A stretch of DNA of 64,000 nucleotides from Candidatus Gastranaerophilales bacterium (GTDB lineage Bacteria > Cyanobacteriota > Vampirovibrionia > Gastranaerophilales > Gastranaerophilaceae). The notes under the pieces are model-generated. The model did not search any database and was not told where the DNA came from. It saw only the letters and a program-made list of their open reading frames with translations. The stretch spans positions 62,001 through 126,000 of the forward strand of contig CANQJT010000002.1 of assembly GCA_947624325.1 (NCBI GenBank). Reading direction: 5' to 3'. Position 1 is the stretch's first letter. Every line of letters starts with the position of its first letter. Shown here in pieces: positions 35,488-44,036 of the stretch. A program made the translations under genes and the position numbers.

Positions 35488-37740
35488 TTATTTTTTTGCA
35501 TTTTCCAGTTTTGAAAGCCGTTTTTCAAACTCTGCATTTTGTTTTTTTAGTTGAGCATTTTCTTTCTCAAGTTCGGTTAACCGTTTATCAAGTCCCGTTA
35601 TTTTAGCGGTTAAATCTTGAATCTTAGCAAACAATTCTTTGATAGAGTTAACCATCGCATAGAATATATCTTCTTGTCTTATTTGCAGGAAACCGTCTTT
35701 ATCTTTTGTTACTGCATTAGGAAATACTTTTTGTAACTGCTGAGCTATAACACCTACATGCGGAGTTTTGGTTTTGTCTTTTTTATATGTGTAATTTTTT
35801 ACTTCTAATGCATTAATTTCTTTAAGCCCTGCTTTACTTTCAGATATATTTTCTTTTAATCTGATATCTGAATATATTTTTAAATAATCTCTTTCTATAA
35901 CTAAAATTCTTTCCCATATACTTTGTATGGCTTCACTAACCATACCGCCTTTGGATTTACCATCCGAATCATTTTTTAATAAGCGGTCTAAATATATATC
36001 ACCTTCAGGCAAAAGTGCAATTGCCGGTTTACTACCACTATTCATACCGCTGCCGGTTCCGAATAAAGATATACCGTTATAAGTGCTTCCTGTTTTTGTA
36101 ATATATAAATTATCAACAAATTCTATTTTTGTATTATTCCCGTTTTGTTCAATTTTTAGACCGTTACCCGTTTTATTTTTAAGTGTAAATTGTGTTATGG
36201 TGTCAGTCCCTGATGCAGTTTTTGTAAAATTAGCAACATCATTTAAATTGATATTATTGATGCCGTTAATACCTATGATACTTGCTGTTTTGATTGGATT
36301 ATTATCTGCAAAATCTTTGTGTCCAAAACCAAAGAATAATCTGTTGCTTAATATTAAGTTTCTTTCGGTCGCATCAGTGCTACCTGGATTATCACTTGTG
36401 TCAAGTACTAATTCACCGCCTGTTCCTGCACTTTCCAATGTTGAATATATACTGAATAATATTGGTTTTGCATTTGTGTTATCCGTCATAAAATTAAATC
36501 TGTAGTGATTTGAATTTGAAGATATACCCAGAGCATCTTCTCTGCCTGCAAAAAATATCGGTCTTGTTTTATCTCCGGCTGCATTATTTGAAGAACCTTT
36601 AATTTGGAATACATCTGATGATATTGTTAAATTCTTTTGTCTGTTTATAGCATCACTATTTTCTTCATCACCATTCATGTTCCCATACATGAAAGGATTG
36701 CCTTCGCTGTCACCTCCGATATAAAACCCGTAGTTACTTGTTTGGAGTGTTTCTTGGGCTCCTGCATTACGACCGATACAAATATTATTGTTTCCTGAAA
36801 TATTTCCGCAAGCTCCTGAACCTATTGCTGTATTTCCCGAAGCGGAAGCTTCTCCTGATGAGTTATTTGCTAATGCCATATATCCTATAGCTGTATTAAC
36901 AGTACCGGCTGATATTCCTTGCATAGTCAATGCACCAATTGCCGTATTTTGTCCTGCTCTTTCTGATTCGGGGATGGACGCATCGCCTTTTGCACCGTCA
37001 ATTGCTGCGCCTCTGATATTAAACATTGAAAAATATCCTAAGGCAGTATTAAAATTTAAGTCTATGTTGTTTGATAATGATTTTTCACCTACAGCAGTAT
37101 TATATTCCCCGTCACAATTTGCAAATGCCGCATAATGACCTATTGCAGTGTTAAATCCTCTATATCCTGTCGTACTAACATCATCAGAATTAACTACAGG
37201 AACTGAATTTTGAAGTGTGCCTATACCAAAGGCTAAATTATGCCGATCTGAAGCAATTCTGCCTGCATAATGTACATCAGATACTGCTGCAGCAGCTCCC
37301 GATGCTTCCAAATTATAAAATGATATATGTGAATTGATTAAATTATCAAAGCCGTTATCACCTCTAATACTTTCTTTAAATAGTACAACTTTATCACCTG
37401 AAGTTGTAAATCTGGTTGTTATATCGGGTGTGCTATCGATAATTTCTTCAATATCTTTGTCAGGGAATATTCTCTTTATATAAGTCACGGGAGTATTATG
37501 TTCATCCGCTTCTCTGATATCATCTCCGAATGCTTTTTGTTCGGCACCTATTATTACCGATTGGTTACCGCCTACAGCAGCATAAATACTGTTATTTTCA
37601 TTTGACCAGCGCCATATTTTTTCGCTGCTTTTTGCACTCTTTTTGGTAATCGTAGGAATAGCAGCAGATAAAACTACACTTATTATCAGCAATGCAATTA
37701 ATAATTCTGCAAGAGAAAAACCTTTTTCTTTTTTATTCAT
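35488..37740 (-). CDS. Prepilin-like protein with YadA-type head repeats and S74 intramolecular chaperone
   Basis: A 750-residue chimera. Residues 1-35 are a type II/IV prepilin signal: basic leader, cleavage after G7 in KKEKG/FSLAE, Glu at mature position 5, then a hydrophobic helix LLIALLIISVVLSAAIP. Residues 195-330 hold six NTAxG repeats (starting near 197, 214, 231, 265, 282 and 303), as in YadA-like heads. From about 624 a peptidase S74 chaperone domain begins, SDIRLKENI, with the Ser624/Lys629 auto-cleavage pair as in phage tail spikes, followed by a coiled coil to 750. I chose ATG 37740, which places the leader correctly. It overlaps the DUF721 gene by eight bases. A surface trimer or minor pilus subunit is likely. 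Confidence 0.88.
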   Translation of the reverse strand: MNKKEKGFSLAELLIALLIISVVLSAAIPTITKKSAKSSEKIWRWSNENNSIYAAVGGNQSVIIGAEQKAFGDDIREADEHNTPVTYIKRIFPDKDIEEIIDSTPDITTRFTTSGDKVVLFKESIRGDNGFDNLINSHISFYNLEASGAAAAVSDVHYAGRIASDRHNLAFGIGTLQNSVPVVNSDDVSTTGYRGFNTAIGHYAAFANCDGEYNTAVGEKSLSNNIDLNFNTALGYFSMFNIRGAAIDGAKGDASIPESERAGQNTAIGALTMQGISAGTVNTAIGYMALANNSSGEASASGNTAIGSGACGNISGNNNICIGRNAGAQETLQTSNYGFYIGGDSEGNPFMYGNMNGDEENSDAINRQKNLTISSDVFQIKGSSNNAAGDKTRPIFFAGREDALGISSNSNHYRFNFMTDNTNAKPILFSIYSTLESAGTGGELVLDTSDNPGSTDATERNLILSNRLFFGFGHKDFADNNPIKTASIIGINGINNINLNDVANFTKTASGTDTITQFTLKNKTGNGLKIEQNGNNTKIEFVDNLYITKTGSTYNGISLFGTGSGMNSGSKPAIALLPEGDIYLDRLLKNDSDGKSKGGMVSEAIQSIWERILVIERDYLKIYSDIRLKENISESKAGLKEINALEVKNYTYKKDKTKTPHVGVIAQQLQKVFPNAVTKDKDGFLQIRQEDIFYAMVNSIKELFAKIQDLTAKITGLDKRLTELEKENAQLKKQNAEFEKRLSKLENAKK

Positions 37741-38071
37741 TATCTTGTTCTTTCCATGTCTTATAATCAAATTTTATATCTTTTATTTTAATTCCCATAT
37801 CTTTTATATTTTCATTCATTATGTTAATTAATTTTTCTTTTACAAAGTACAATTCATTAGCAGTATATGAATCTGAACATAAAATTGTCAATATCTCATC
37901 TTTTGAGTATTTTGCCGGTTTTGAATATCTGCTGATTTTTTCTCCTACTGTTTTTTGCCAGCAATTATTTATATATTCAATATTTTTCGCATTCTCTTCA
38001 TCATAATTAAAGTCTATATCTTTAATTATTTCCTGAATTGAAGAAAAATTAGAATTACTTAAACTTTTCAT
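37733..38071 (-). CDS. DUF721 protein, DciA-like
   Basis: A 112-residue protein with the DUF721 pattern: NNCWQKTVGEKISRYSKPAK, then ILTILCSDSYTANELYFVKE. DciA members of this family load the replicative helicase in bacteria that lack DnaC/DnaI. The resemblance is moderate and the protein is short, so the role is inferred. Its stop lies eight bases inside the pilin gene, which implies shared transcription and possible translational coupling, an odd partnership. Confidence 0.75.
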   Translation of the reverse strand: MKSLSNSNFSSIQEIIKDIDFNYDEENAKNIEYINNCWQKTVGEKISRYSKPAKYSKDEILTILCSDSYTANELYFVKEKLINIMNENIKDMGIKIKDIKFDYKTWKEQDNE

Positions 38072-38122
38072 ACCTAATAATTATAAACTTTTTTTTAAAA
38101 ATTTTCAAAAGTTTAAAGTTTT

Positions 38123-38782
38123 TTAGTCATCTAAAATATTTTTAACTTCGGATATTATTTTTTTATGTATATCTTTTATGCTCAGAGTTCCGTCAATAGA
38201 AATAAACCCGTATTCTTTAATCATTTTATGGTACTCATCTAAGCATTTGCCTTGATAAATTTGAAAACTCTTGTAAAAATCCGTACTGAGCCCTATGTCT
38301 CTGCCAGATTCCCAATAATCGAGACCTGTTGTACCTATTATTCTTTTTAATAATATTTCGACAGGTACATCAAGATAAAATACCATATCAGGTTCAGGTG
38401 CATAATCATAAAGATTTTTCAGCCATTCTATATTATGACCCCTTACAACATCCCTGGCATAAGCCGTATATACATATCTGTCCAAAATAACTACAAAACC
38501 TGCTTTTAATGCCGGTATTATTACTTGCTCCAGTCTGTCAGCAAAATCTGCGGCATATAATAAACTGAATGTTGTTGCATTTAAAAGGTTTCTGTCTTTT
38601 GCATCATTAATGGCATCCGCTATAAATTTTGATGTTTTCCATTCGCTGACCATTACACCGTATGATTGATCTTCTATCCACCTTTTTAATTTTTCAATCT
38701 GGGTGGATTTTCCGGAACCGTCTGTTCCTTCTATTACTATTAACAAGCCTTCATAGCCATGCTTTGATTTATATTTTGACAT
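38123..38782 (-). CDS. tmk: Thymidylate kinase-like protein, copy 2
   Basis: Probable nucleoside monophosphate kinase of the dTMP kinase family, 219 residues. P-loop IEGTDGSGKSTQ (residues 18-29), the DRY motif in VILDRYVYTAYARD, and DMVFYLDVPVEILLKRI before a lid-like segment. It follows its paralog with no gap (TAG then ATG). The two copies share long blocks such as ADFADRLEQ and IIPALKAGF. The region after DRY differs from the typical DRYxxSxxAYQG of dTMP kinase, so substrate may differ. Confidence 0.82.
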   Translation of the reverse strand: MSKYKSKHGYEGLLIVIEGTDGSGKSTQIEKLKRWIEDQSYGVMVSEWKTSKFIADAINDAKDRNLLNATTFSLLYAADFADRLEQVIIPALKAGFVVILDRYVYTAYARDVVRGHNIEWLKNLYDYAPEPDMVFYLDVPVEILLKRIIGTTGLDYWESGRDIGLSTDFYKSFQIYQGKCLDEYHKMIKEYGFISIDGTLSIKDIHKKIISEVKNILDD

Positions 38783-39466
38783 CTACAGTGTTATTCCTTT
38801 TTGAGCAAGTACTTCTTTTACTTTTTCTCTAAAATATAATTGTTTGTTGTGAATACTATCATTTGCATCTATTTCGACAAGCGAGTATTCTTTTATCATT
38901 TTTTTATATTCATCATTAACTCGTTTTTGAAAAATTTTATAACTTTCATAAGGGTCAGTACTGATTTTTAAATCCATTCCTGCTTCATAAAACTTTGGTG
39001 AACGGTTAGCACAAATTCTCTCTAGTGAAACTTCTTCCGTAACATTAAAATATAATGTTAAATCCGGTCTAACCGCAAATCCGTAAACTTTTCTTACCCA
39101 GTCCCTATCGACTCCTCTTGCAACATCCCTTGCAAATGCAGTAAATACATATCTGTCCGCAAGCACTATAAACCCTGCTTTTAGTGCCGGAATGATTATT
39201 TGTTCAAGTCTGTCTGCAAAATCTACTGCATGCAATAATGAAAATGTCCTCGGACTCAATAAATTCTTTTTCTTTGCCAGTTTCGTCGTTTGTGATATTA
39301 AATCCGATGAATTCCATTCCGTAAATATTACATCCTGTTTTAATGATTTCAGCCAGTCTCTTAATATTGCCAGCTGCGTAGATTTGCCTGAACCGTCAAT
39401 TCCTTCAACACATATTAAGGTGCCGGGTAAATTATGTATTTGATTTAATCTTGATTTATATTTCAT
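38783..39466 (-). CDS. tmk: Thymidylate kinase-like protein, copy 1
   Basis: The first of two tandem paralogs, 227 residues. P-loop VEGIDGSGKSTQ, DRY motif in VLADRYVFTAFARDVARG, then DLTLYFNVTEEVSLERI. The key P-loop and DR residues are intact in both copies, so both may be active. In one plausible division of labour one copy is a dTMP kinase and the other phosphorylates another monophosphate or has a regulatory role; the sequence does not settle this. No other tmk is visible in the window. Confidence 0.82.
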   Translation of the reverse strand: MKYKSRLNQIHNLPGTLICVEGIDGSGKSTQLAILRDWLKSLKQDVIFTEWNSSDLISQTTKLAKKKNLLSPRTFSLLHAVDFADRLEQIIIPALKAGFIVLADRYVFTAFARDVARGVDRDWVRKVYGFAVRPDLTLYFNVTEEVSLERICANRSPKFYEAGMDLKISTDPYESYKIFQKRVNDEYKKMIKEYSLVEIDANDSIHNKQLYFREKVKEVLAQKGITL

Positions 39467-39514
39467 AATTCTTTATATTACCACAAAATTATTAATTTAC
39501 CTTAAACTGTTCTA

Positions 39515-39699
39515 TTTCTTTGAATTATCCTATGGAATTAATTCTTATTGTAAAGAAATGTTACAAGTGTACTTTTGACACGATTAAAATAAAAAATCAT
39601 GTGGAAGTGTAATTATATAAGTGAATAAATAAGTGATTTCTTATCCCTGTTCTTCTCTCTGATATATAGTGAACTTAACCGATATAAATCGGTTTTTTT
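39515..39699 (+). ncRNA. Intergenic region with a hairpin and an orphan plus-strand terminator, candidate small RNA
   Basis: The 234 bases between the tmk pair and tyrA, both minus-strand, hold a plus-oriented terminator: AACCGAT (39677-39683), loop ATAA, ATCGGTT (39688-39694), then T5. No plus-strand gene precedes it. A nested hairpin lies at 39515-39558 (TTTCTTT/AAAGAAA outside, GAATTA/TAATTC inside), and TTGACA is at 39574. This could be a small RNA gene, with ends unknown. It could also be a leftover terminator. Confidence 0.35.
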
Positions 39700-39700
39700 A

Positions 39701-40510
39701 TTATGTGATGTTTTTACCTTCCGCTGAATACATTGCCTGTCTTTTTTCTTTTATTTTTTCAAAAAGTTCGGTATTTTCAATCGTTTCAATTACATTTAAA
39801 TTATTAACCATATTTTTTATTGCGATTAGTATATTTTCTTTATTATATGTCATCATATCTTCAATCATACCTATGTTGGACATTGAAAGCCTTGTCATGT
39901 CTCTAAAACCAGATGAAGCAAGTTTTATTGCAAGAGGATTATCCTCTGCACACATAAATACAGCTCTTGCAACAATAGCCGGCATGTGGCTTATCAAAGA
40001 TACTGCTTTATCATGTTCTTTTGCCGTTGTAATTATTGTTGTTGCGCCTGTTTTTCTTATAATTTTTTCAACAGTTTCAATATCACTTTGAGATATACCT
40101 TTAGAGGGGGTTAAAACCCACTTTGCACCTTCAAAAAGTTCTTTAAAAGATGCATCATAGCCCGAAAACTCTGTCCCTGCCATAGGATGAGAACCTATAA
40201 ATTTATAAGGACGGCTTTTTTTCATTATAAATTCTTTTACACTTGCGCAGTCAAGTACGATTGTATCAGGATTTACTATAGTTTCCAGCTTGTCCAATAT
40301 TTCTGATGTCTTACTGATTGGCGATGCAACAAATACTACATCACAATTTTTTATACTGTTTATATCATCTGAAACATTATCAGCCCAATGTTTTGCTTTT
40401 GCTATGGAGTCTTTATTGCGTGTTACTCCGTAAATTTCATATTCGGTTCTTGATAAACATTTAAACAAAGAACCGCCGATAAGTCCAAGTGATATTATTC
40501 CTATTTTCAT
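39701..40510 (-). CDS. tyrA: Prephenate (or arogenate) dehydrogenase
   Basis: Makes the tyrosine precursor from prephenate with NAD(P). The 269 residues include the dinucleotide fold IGIISLGLIGGSLFK, the active-site segment FIGSHPMAGTEFSGYD with the conserved His, and a helical dimer domain (SHMPAIVARAVF). No chorismate mutase or ACT domain is fused. It overlaps the GDYXXLXY gene by four bases. Preference for prephenate or arogenate is not predictable here. Confidence 0.94.
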   Translation of the reverse strand: MKIGIISLGLIGGSLFKCLSRTEYEIYGVTRNKDSIAKAKHWADNVSDDINSIKNCDVVFVASPISKTSEILDKLETIVNPDTIVLDCASVKEFIMKKSRPYKFIGSHPMAGTEFSGYDASFKELFEGAKWVLTPSKGISQSDIETVEKIIRKTGATTIITTAKEHDKAVSLISHMPAIVARAVFMCAEDNPLAIKLASSGFRDMTRLSMSNIGMIEDMMTYNKENILIAIKNMVNNLNVIETIENTELFEKIKEKRQAMYSAEGKNIT

Positions 40511-41004
40511 TTATTAAATTCCTTATTTAATTCAAGCCCTATTACTTTTGCTTTACCGTTAGGTGCAATCTTAACTCTTGCATATGATTTAGAGCTTGAG
40601 TTTATTTTCCGCTCTATTTCACGTCCCGTTTTTTCTTTTACAAAGTAACTTTCAATTCCGTATTTTATTCTGTTTCTTGTTACTGTACCTTTTAAATATA
40701 ATTCTTTTTTAAACTCCTTTCCGGGACTGTTTTGGGGAACAATAAAATCTATTTCCGCAATATTATTTTCATCGGTTTTTAATATGACATTTATATCTCT
40801 ATAGGGCAGACGGTATTTACCGTAATGAGAAATATTAAAATCTAAAGTAACATAATCCCCTCTTAAAAGGTCTCTTGGGTCAACAGGTCTTATTTCAAGC
40901 AGAACTTCTTTTCCCATAAGCAAAGGAAATATATTATAAAGCACTAAGGCTATAATTATAATGCACCAGCCTATAATTATATAAAAAACTTTTTTATTCA
41001 TCAT
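40507..41004 (-). CDS. GDYXXLXY-domain membrane-anchored protein
   Basis: A 165-residue protein with one N-terminal membrane helix (FYIIIGWCIIIIALVLYNIF) and the family signature RGDYVTLDFNI, preceded by IRPVDPRDLL. Members usually sit beside a DUF2157 membrane protein, as here, which suggests a two-part membrane complex of unknown function. Its start overlaps the DUF2157 gene end by 11 bases. Confidence 0.88.
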   Translation of the reverse strand: MMNKKVFYIIIGWCIIIIALVLYNIFPLLMGKEVLLEIRPVDPRDLLRGDYVTLDFNISHYGKYRLPYRDINVILKTDENNIAEIDFIVPQNSPGKEFKKELYLKGTVTRNRIKYGIESYFVKEKTGREIERKINSSSKSYARVKIAPNGKAKVIGLELNKEFNK

Positions 41005-42136
41005 TTAATTCCTTTTTTAATTCTTTTCTTTTTCTCTCAAATAAAATTCCCATTGTTATAAGAATAATTCCGCTTAAGAGGAAAAATATCGTTTTATCAA
41101 AAAAGCTCCAGCCGTACCTGCAAAACATTACAAACAAATATATTCCTATAAAGGCATGCGCCATACTTATTAATTTTGCATTTTCAAATTTATATCCGTA
41201 ATGAACCGCATAATAGAACATCGTTATTAAGAACAGATGAGCACCTAATATAACAGGTAAAGCAGGGATTTCATCAGGAATAATTATTGCCAAAAGTCCT
41301 GCAAGCAGTAAAAAGAAGTAAATTCCCTCAGTTAAATATAAAGAGTCTTTATGTCTGTTCATAATACCGTTTATAATGTATATAAGCATTAAAACGGTAA
41401 CGGGAACAATACATTGCCAATGGTTTAAGTCATAAGATAAATCCCGGCAGGTTAATATTAAAAGAGTTATATAAACAGCTTTTAAACCCAGCAGTTTATA
41501 AAAAACAGCAAACTCATGGTATTTTTCATTAATATAACGAAATCCGCCCAAAAGATATAAAAATGCCCCTAAAATTATAGGAATATAAAATATTATGGAA
41601 TCTTCCCTTACATTAATTTCAGCTAAATATAAAATAAATCCGACTATAAAAACCCCTGTTGCAAGAATATTAACGAATTTTTCTCTTGATATATATGCTA
41701 AAGGCACGATTGAAACACACCAAAGCATCATTAAAAAAGAACTATGGGCATTAAAATTATAAATCTGCCCGATTAACATATAAGTACAGCCTATAAGAAT
41801 TGATGATAAGCATATTAAGGCTTTGCCCAGTTTAACAAAATTTTCTTTTACATAAGCCATTTTCCAGCCAAAATATAAAGATGATAAAGTTAATAAGGAA
41901 ACCAATAAAATTTTTATTATTTCGTTCCTGTTAAGGAAATCAATAATCCAATCATTAGCAGCTATAAAAGATGCAATACCAAGTCCGAAAAGGATTATTC
42001 CTATAATATAAAAAGTAACGGTAAGTCCTACTTTTCTTTTGTGTTCTGCTTCTTCTTTAACTTCTTTTAAAAGTATATTATATGTTTCTTCATTTATTAA
42101 CTGCTTTTGAAACCAGTTATTTAGCCGTTTTTCCAT
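40994..42136 (-). CDS. DUF2157 multi-spanning membrane protein
   Basis: A 380-residue integral membrane protein. The soluble N terminus (residues 1-38, LNNWFQKQLINEETYNILLK) is typical of DUF2157, followed by ten or more hydrophobic segments. I chose ATG 42136; a TTG three codons earlier lies too close to the GGAGG site. Paired with the GDYXXLXY protein. No transport motif is known for the family. Function unknown. Confidence 0.87.
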   Translation of the reverse strand: MEKRLNNWFQKQLINEETYNILLKEVKEEAEHKRKVGLTVTFYIIGIILFGLGIASFIAANDWIIDFLNRNEIIKILLVSLLTLSSLYFGWKMAYVKENFVKLGKALICLSSILIGCTYMLIGQIYNFNAHSSFLMMLWCVSIVPLAYISREKFVNILATGVFIVGFILYLAEINVREDSIIFYIPIILGAFLYLLGGFRYINEKYHEFAVFYKLLGLKAVYITLLILTCRDLSYDLNHWQCIVPVTVLMLIYIINGIMNRHKDSLYLTEGIYFFLLLAGLLAIIIPDEIPALPVILGAHLFLITMFYYAVHYGYKFENAKLISMAHAFIGIYLFVMFCRYGWSFFDKTIFFLLSGIILITMGILFERKRKELKKELNDE

Positions 42137-42188
42137 AATATACAAAAACCTCCGATAGTTTTAAGTATATTATCTTTAGTATTTTGAA

Positions 42189-42248
42189 ACACAATATTAA
42201 GAAATGTTAACAATTATTCATTAATTTGCGTACTATACAATATTGTGT
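42189..42248. promoter_or_regulatory. Inverted repeat upstream of DUF2157 gene, candidate operator
   Basis: ACACAATATT (42189-42198) and AATATTGTGT (42239-42248) are perfect inverse copies 40 bases apart. The right copy includes the palindrome ACAATATTGT. The 238 bases between 42137 and 42374 hold no ORF. They also contain a 7-base hairpin ATGCGGC/GTCGCAT at 42295-42313 and the terminator of the next upstream gene. Confidence 0.35.
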
Positions 42249-42333
42249 AATAATACAAATAAATTAATAGTCTAACCATTCCTTTCTTGACTTATGCGGC
42301 TTTATGTCGCATTTTATTTTGCTTAAAAACGGA

Positions 42334-42356
42334 AGTACCGCTTATAAAGCGGTACT
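42334..42356 (-). terminator. Intrinsic terminator of the glycine-zipper gene
   Basis: AGTACCGCTT and AAGCGGTACT pair over ten bases with an ATA loop. On the minus strand it is followed by TCCGTTTTTAAG, and lies 19 bases past the stop of the gene at 42375. Confidence 0.8.
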
Positions 42357-42374
42357 GAAATTTTATACAATATT

Positions 42375-43382
42375 TTATGCGGTTGCCGTAAAGATGTTTT
42401 TATCTGTATTCTGGATATTCTGTTCTGCGGCTTTTTCTCTTTCACTTTTTCCGACAATCGGTTTAAGAATTCTGCCCATAGCCCAAGAACCGACTAAACC
42501 GCCTACAAATCCGACTGCTCCGCCTATTATAGAACCTACGCCGGGGAATAATGCTGTTCCTATCGCTGTTCCTATCGCAGTACCAAGTTGTTCACCGGCT
42601 ATATACCCTGCGGTGTCGCCTACAACTTTTATTGCAGATTTACCTAATTGTTTAAATCCTTTTTCTGCTCCTAATTCTTTAAATGTAGGAACTACTTCGC
42701 TTATCATTTCCATAACACCGCTAAATATAAGCATTACGGTTGCACCTGAAGATTTCATAAATCTTGAGAATTTAGAGGTTGTTTTACCTGCTGTGTTTAA
42801 TGCAGTTACTGTTTCTTCGGCACTTTTTATACTCGCAGCTGAATTTGTAAGTTTTTTACCTAATTTTTCTTCAAGGTGTTTTGTACTTTTACCTTTTGCG
42901 GTTTTTTCAACTATTTTTTTAGTTATTTTGGCAGCTTTACCTTCTGTATTTACTGCCGAACGAACACTTTGATATGCTTTTTTTGTTTCATCAGCTGTTT
43001 CTATATATTTGCCGATTCTCTTTAATAATGAACCGTTTGATTTATCCGTTAATGCTTTTAATGCGGTTTTATTTGTTTTGGTTATTGTTTTACTTGCTTT
43101 TTTTGCAAAATTTAAAGTTTCTTTATTTCCAAATTTTGCAATTAATTTATTGTTTTTTAAATATTTAAATAACGGAATACCTTCAAAAAGTAAAAGCCAA
43201 GGACCTGCACCTTTGACAGTGCTTATAAATGTATCTTCTTCCGGTTGACTTTGTATCTTTGCCGTTGAATTGTTAACAGTATTAGTTTGAGCGGAATTAA
43301 CAGTATTTATCTGCAAGGATGTTTGCCTGCTGTTTGCAGGATCGTTCCAAATATTATTTTGAAATTGTAACCCTTGGGTCAT
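42375..43382 (-). CDS. Hypothetical protein with C-terminal glycine zipper
   Basis: A 335-residue protein I do not recognise. Residues 1-50 are Asn/Gln/Thr-rich. Residues 85-205 are Lys/Ala/Thr-rich helices, strongly basic. Residues 211-232 form a hydrophobic helix (SSGATVMLIFSGVMEMI). Residues 254-304 are a long Gly/Ala-rich zipper (YIAGEQLGTAIGTAIGTALF, then GVGSIIGGAVGFVGGLVGSW), like membrane-inserting helical hairpins. There is no standard signal peptide. It could be a membrane-remodelling or pore-forming secreted factor, but this is speculation. It has its own terminator. Confidence 0.8.
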   Translation of the reverse strand: MTQGLQFQNNIWNDPANSRQTSLQINTVNSAQTNTVNNSTAKIQSQPEEDTFISTVKGAGPWLLLFEGIPLFKYLKNNKLIAKFGNKETLNFAKKASKTITKTNKTALKALTDKSNGSLLKRIGKYIETADETKKAYQSVRSAVNTEGKAAKITKKIVEKTAKGKSTKHLEEKLGKKLTNSAASIKSAEETVTALNTAGKTTSKFSRFMKSSGATVMLIFSGVMEMISEVVPTFKELGAEKGFKQLGKSAIKVVGDTAGYIAGEQLGTAIGTAIGTALFPGVGSIIGGAVGFVGGLVGSWAMGRILKPIVGKSEREKAAEQNIQNTDKNIFTATA

Positions 43383-43560
43383 TAAAATACTTCCTTTCCC
43401 CTGTTACATGTATATAAAGTAATTTTTTTTGTAAGAATTTACTTAAAATAAAATTTATTAAGTTTTTTTGTTACAATTTTTCATCTTTATATACGGTGTT
43501 ATTTACTTAGGTAAAGTGGTATTATATTAAAAAGTAAAATTTGAATTTAAGTGAGGTAAT

Positions 43561-43962
43561 ATGAAGAAAATTTGTTTATTAATTATGTTTTTAACATTAA
43601 TTTCATCAATTCCGTGTTTTGCTTCTAAAATTATAGTTAATGATGAAAAAGACAGAATTGTATACTCTCGTTCTTCAAGACCGGATGATAGAATAGATGC
43701 AACAGTTTATGATTCATATTTAAATTCTTATGAAAAAAGAAGAAATCCTCAACTGAATACTTATCAATTAACTTTATTAAGTAAAGAATTCAGAACCGAA
43801 CTTGCGGGAAAAAAATGGGTTGTAGTTAATAATCCTTCACAATCGGTTAAAGAATATGATGTAAAAAAATATAACAGAGCATCAAGAGAAGCCTCTGATT
43901 ACTATTATATAGATAAAAATAATTCCGCTCACAGACTTATACCTTCAGGGTATACGGAATGA
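43561..43962 (+). CDS. Small secreted protein of unknown function
   Basis: A 133-residue protein with a clear signal peptide, MKKICLLIMFLTLISSIPCFA, probably cut after the last Ala. The mature part is charged and tyrosine-rich, including DDRIDATVYDSYLNSYEKRR and AGKKWVVVNNPSQSVKEYDV. I do not recognise the family. GTGAGGTAAT stands before the ATG. A palindrome TTTAC-TTAG-GTAAA lies at 43502-43515 in the upstream gap, possibly a regulator site. It precedes the mur cluster but is separated by 74 bases. Confidence 0.75.
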   Translation: MKKICLLIMFLTLISSIPCFASKIIVNDEKDRIVYSRSSRPDDRIDATVYDSYLNSYEKRRNPQLNTYQLTLLSKEFRTELAGKKWVVVNNPSQSVKEYDVKKYNRASREASDYYYIDKNNSAHRLIPSGYTE

Positions 43963-44036
43963 AAATTCATACATAAAAACGTATCATACTCCCTTGAAAT
44001 ATTTATGTTAAAATTGAATATATTCAGGGGATAAAT

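Noticed and set aside
36083-36505. Plus-strand 140-residue ORF and a similar one at 36788-37135
   Set aside because: Both are shadows opposite the prepilin/S74 gene, where the minus frame has clear domains.
39669-40091. Plus-strand 140-residue ORF
   Set aside because: It lies almost wholly opposite tyrA, whose product matches its family along the full length.
42304-42972. Plus-strand 222-residue ORF rich in Pro/Ala/Ile
   Set aside because: It is the antisense of the Gly/Ala zipper region of the minus-strand gene; the repeats of Pro/Ile/Ala follow from the complement of Gly/Ala codons.
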